NCBI RefSeq assembly: GCF_014651495.1
Contig: NZ_BMWZ01000004.1
Coordinates: 1 to 64,000, forward strand
From: Algibacter mikhailovii
Lineage (GTDB): Bacteria > Bacteroidota > Bacteroidia > Flavobacteriales > Flavobacteriaceae
Length of the DNA stretch: 64,000 nt
Reading direction: 5' to 3'
Each line of letters opens with the position of its first letter. Within the stretch, counting starts at the first letter, position 1. The notes below the pieces were generated by a model. That model searched no databases, was not told the origin of the DNA, and saw only the letters and a program-made list of their open reading frames with translations. This document shows positions 63,078-64,000 of the stretch, piece after piece. A program made the translations under genes and the position numbers.

Positions 63078-64000
63078 TTAAGACAATAGAGAAATCCATT
63101 TTTCTTTAACCATGTCCCAATCAAATTGTTCAACTTTTTTTCTAGCATTTTCAGCCATTCTTTTGGGATCTTCGGAGTTCTTAGTTAGCCTCAGAATAGA
63201 TTCTTTAAAAACATTAACATTATTTGGTTTTACTAATATGCCATCTACCCCATCCTCAATTAAAAAAGGCATACCTCCTACGTTAGTGGATACTACTGGC
63301 AAACCCAAAGCCATGGCTTCAATGACACTAACAGGAGTATTGTCAATATTTGTAGTATTAATGAATACATTATAGTCCTTGGCTTTATCATGCCATGCTT
63401 TTTTAGTTAACCTACCTGTAAATTCAACATTTAGGTTAAGTTTTTCAGCATAGTTTTTGGTTTCCTCTAAACTTCCATCATTGTCAGGACCTATCATACA
63501 AAGTTTAGAGCTAAAGCCCTCGTCTTTCAAAGTTTTTAAAACATCAATAGCTAATTTTGGATTATAGATTTTAGAAAATGAACGTACCCAAAGTAAATTA
63601 ATTGAATCTATAGGCCTCTCATAAAACGTGTAATTTTCAAGCTCAATAGAATTAGGTATACAAATAACATTAGTATAACCTTCTATTTCAAATCTTGATT
63701 TTGTGAATAGAGATGGTGCAACGTTTCTATAGGCATTTTTAAAAACTAATTTAGACAGCTTTTCAGAAGATTTTAATCGCTCTGGCAGGTTACCACCATG
63801 TAAAATTGGTATATACCTCAACCCTAATATTCTGCACAATTGACTTACCAGCAAAGCGTAGTAGAAATTTACTGTGCTATAGGTATCAATAAGCACAAAA
63901 TCAACATTATTTTTCGATCTATAAACGGAAAGAAGCATGTCAGCTAACCGGCTTAGTTTATTAGGTTTACTAGATGCCATTTTTACCTGAAAACCTTCTA
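63078..64000 (-). CDS. Family 4 glycosyltransferase, 5' end outside the window
   Basis: This cytoplasmic GT-B glycosyltransferase has at least 307 visible codons. The frame stays open from the ATG at 63980 to the window edge (EGFQVK precedes it), and the N-terminal Rossmann part is too short without that, so the true start lies beyond 64000. Visible parts are the end of the acceptor domain (YIPILHGGNLPERL), the donor domain with INLLWVRSFSKIYNP, EFTGRL and the nucleotide-sugar motif SVIEAMALGLPVVSTNVGG. It is cotranscribed with the sugar transferase, 3 nt apart from its longest frame, in a surface polysaccharide cluster. Confidence 0.88.
   Translation of the reverse strand, partial: EGFQVKMASSKPNKLSRLADMLLSVYRSKNNVDFVLIDTYSTVNFYYALLVSQLCRILGLRYIPILHGGNLPERLKSSEKLSKLVFKNAYRNVAPSLFTKSRFEIEGYTNVICIPNSIELENYTFYERPIDSINLLWVRSFSKIYNPKLAIDVLKTLKDEGFSSKLCMIGPDNDGSLEETKNYAEKLNLNVEFTGRLTKKAWHDKAKDYNVFINTTNIDNTPVSVIEAMALGLPVVSTNVGGMPFLIEDGVDGILVKPNNVNVFKESILRLTKNSEDPKRMAENARKKVEQFDWDMVKEKWISLLS

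Noticed and set aside
1-64000. tRNA, rRNA, insertion sequences, prophage or restriction systems
   Set aside because: None of the usual sequence marks (T-loop GTTCRAN, transposase or integrase genes, long direct repeats) was found on reading; a tRNA or Rfam scan would settle RNA genes.

Overview
The window reads as a chromosomal segment of an AT-rich member of Bacteroidetes, most likely Flavobacteriaceae. Supporting signs are many genes preceded by a TAnnTTTG -7 promoter box, two TonB-dependent receptors, two secreted proteins with type IX (Por) sorting domains plus a PorV/PorQ-type barrel, Bacteroidetes-type succinate dehydrogenase, the nusB/DUF1573/yajC cluster, a DUF4105 (Lnb-like) protein and a cyclophilin-FKBP fusion. 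No rRNA, tRNA, IS element, phage or CRISPR array was recognised. Species was not determined.

Layout. 1-4 kb: acetate module on the minus strand (acs 5' end, VC_2705-type Na+ symporter large and small subunits) and a Na+:alanine symporter. 4-12 kb: membrane acyltransferase, TfoX-like protein, TonB receptor, lipoprotein alpha-carbonic anhydrase, a broken lipoprotein gene, a secreted Spy/CpxP-like protein, a His-rich secreted protein and an NTF2-like lipoprotein. 12-20.4 kb: an accessory region in which seven related small RNA genes, all on the plus strand, alternate with unrelated protein genes (phosphatase, GNAT, second Spy/CpxP-like protein, lipase, DUF2141, CbpA/CbpM chaperone pair, exported SDR). 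20.4-26 kb: PH-domain protein, sdhCAB, guaB. 26-32.8 kb: a minus-strand iron/heme acquisition operon (DUF4856, imelysin, HTTM, TonB receptor, heme-binding cytochrome). 33-45 kb: HMG-CoA lyase, two T9SS cargo proteins, pyrD, pepT, cysK, yajC/DUF1573/nusB, ABC exporter, PUR protein. 45-57.5 kb: lysophospholipid acyltransferase, BASS transporter, CsaA, small enzymes, PPIase, RecQ, kdsD, tatC, lptB, and an SPFH protein with a ribbon-helix-helix partner. 57.5-64 kb: DUF808, pssA, PorV/PorQ barrel, Lnb-like protein and the start of a polysaccharide cluster (sugar transferase, glycosyltransferase cut by the window edge).

The most interesting system is the seven-copy small RNA family between 12.2 and 20.3 kb. 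Each copy has a pair of 9-bp direct repeats spaced exactly 21 bp start to start. A -7 box lies exactly 44 bp downstream of the second repeat. The transcript is about 123-144 nt, with a small variable 5' hairpin, a nearly invariant single-stranded linker, and a terminator stem that covaries between copies. The repeat geometry matches LytTR-family response regulator sites. The linker is antisense to the ATGAAAAAA start region typical of exported proteins. This suggests sibling envelope-regulatory sRNAs under one activator. The layout is read directly from sequence; the function is inference.

Two other regulatory designs stand out: paired 17-bp palindromes around the promoter of the iron operon, and three 11-bp-phased repeats over the promoter of the SPFH/ribbon-helix-helix operon.
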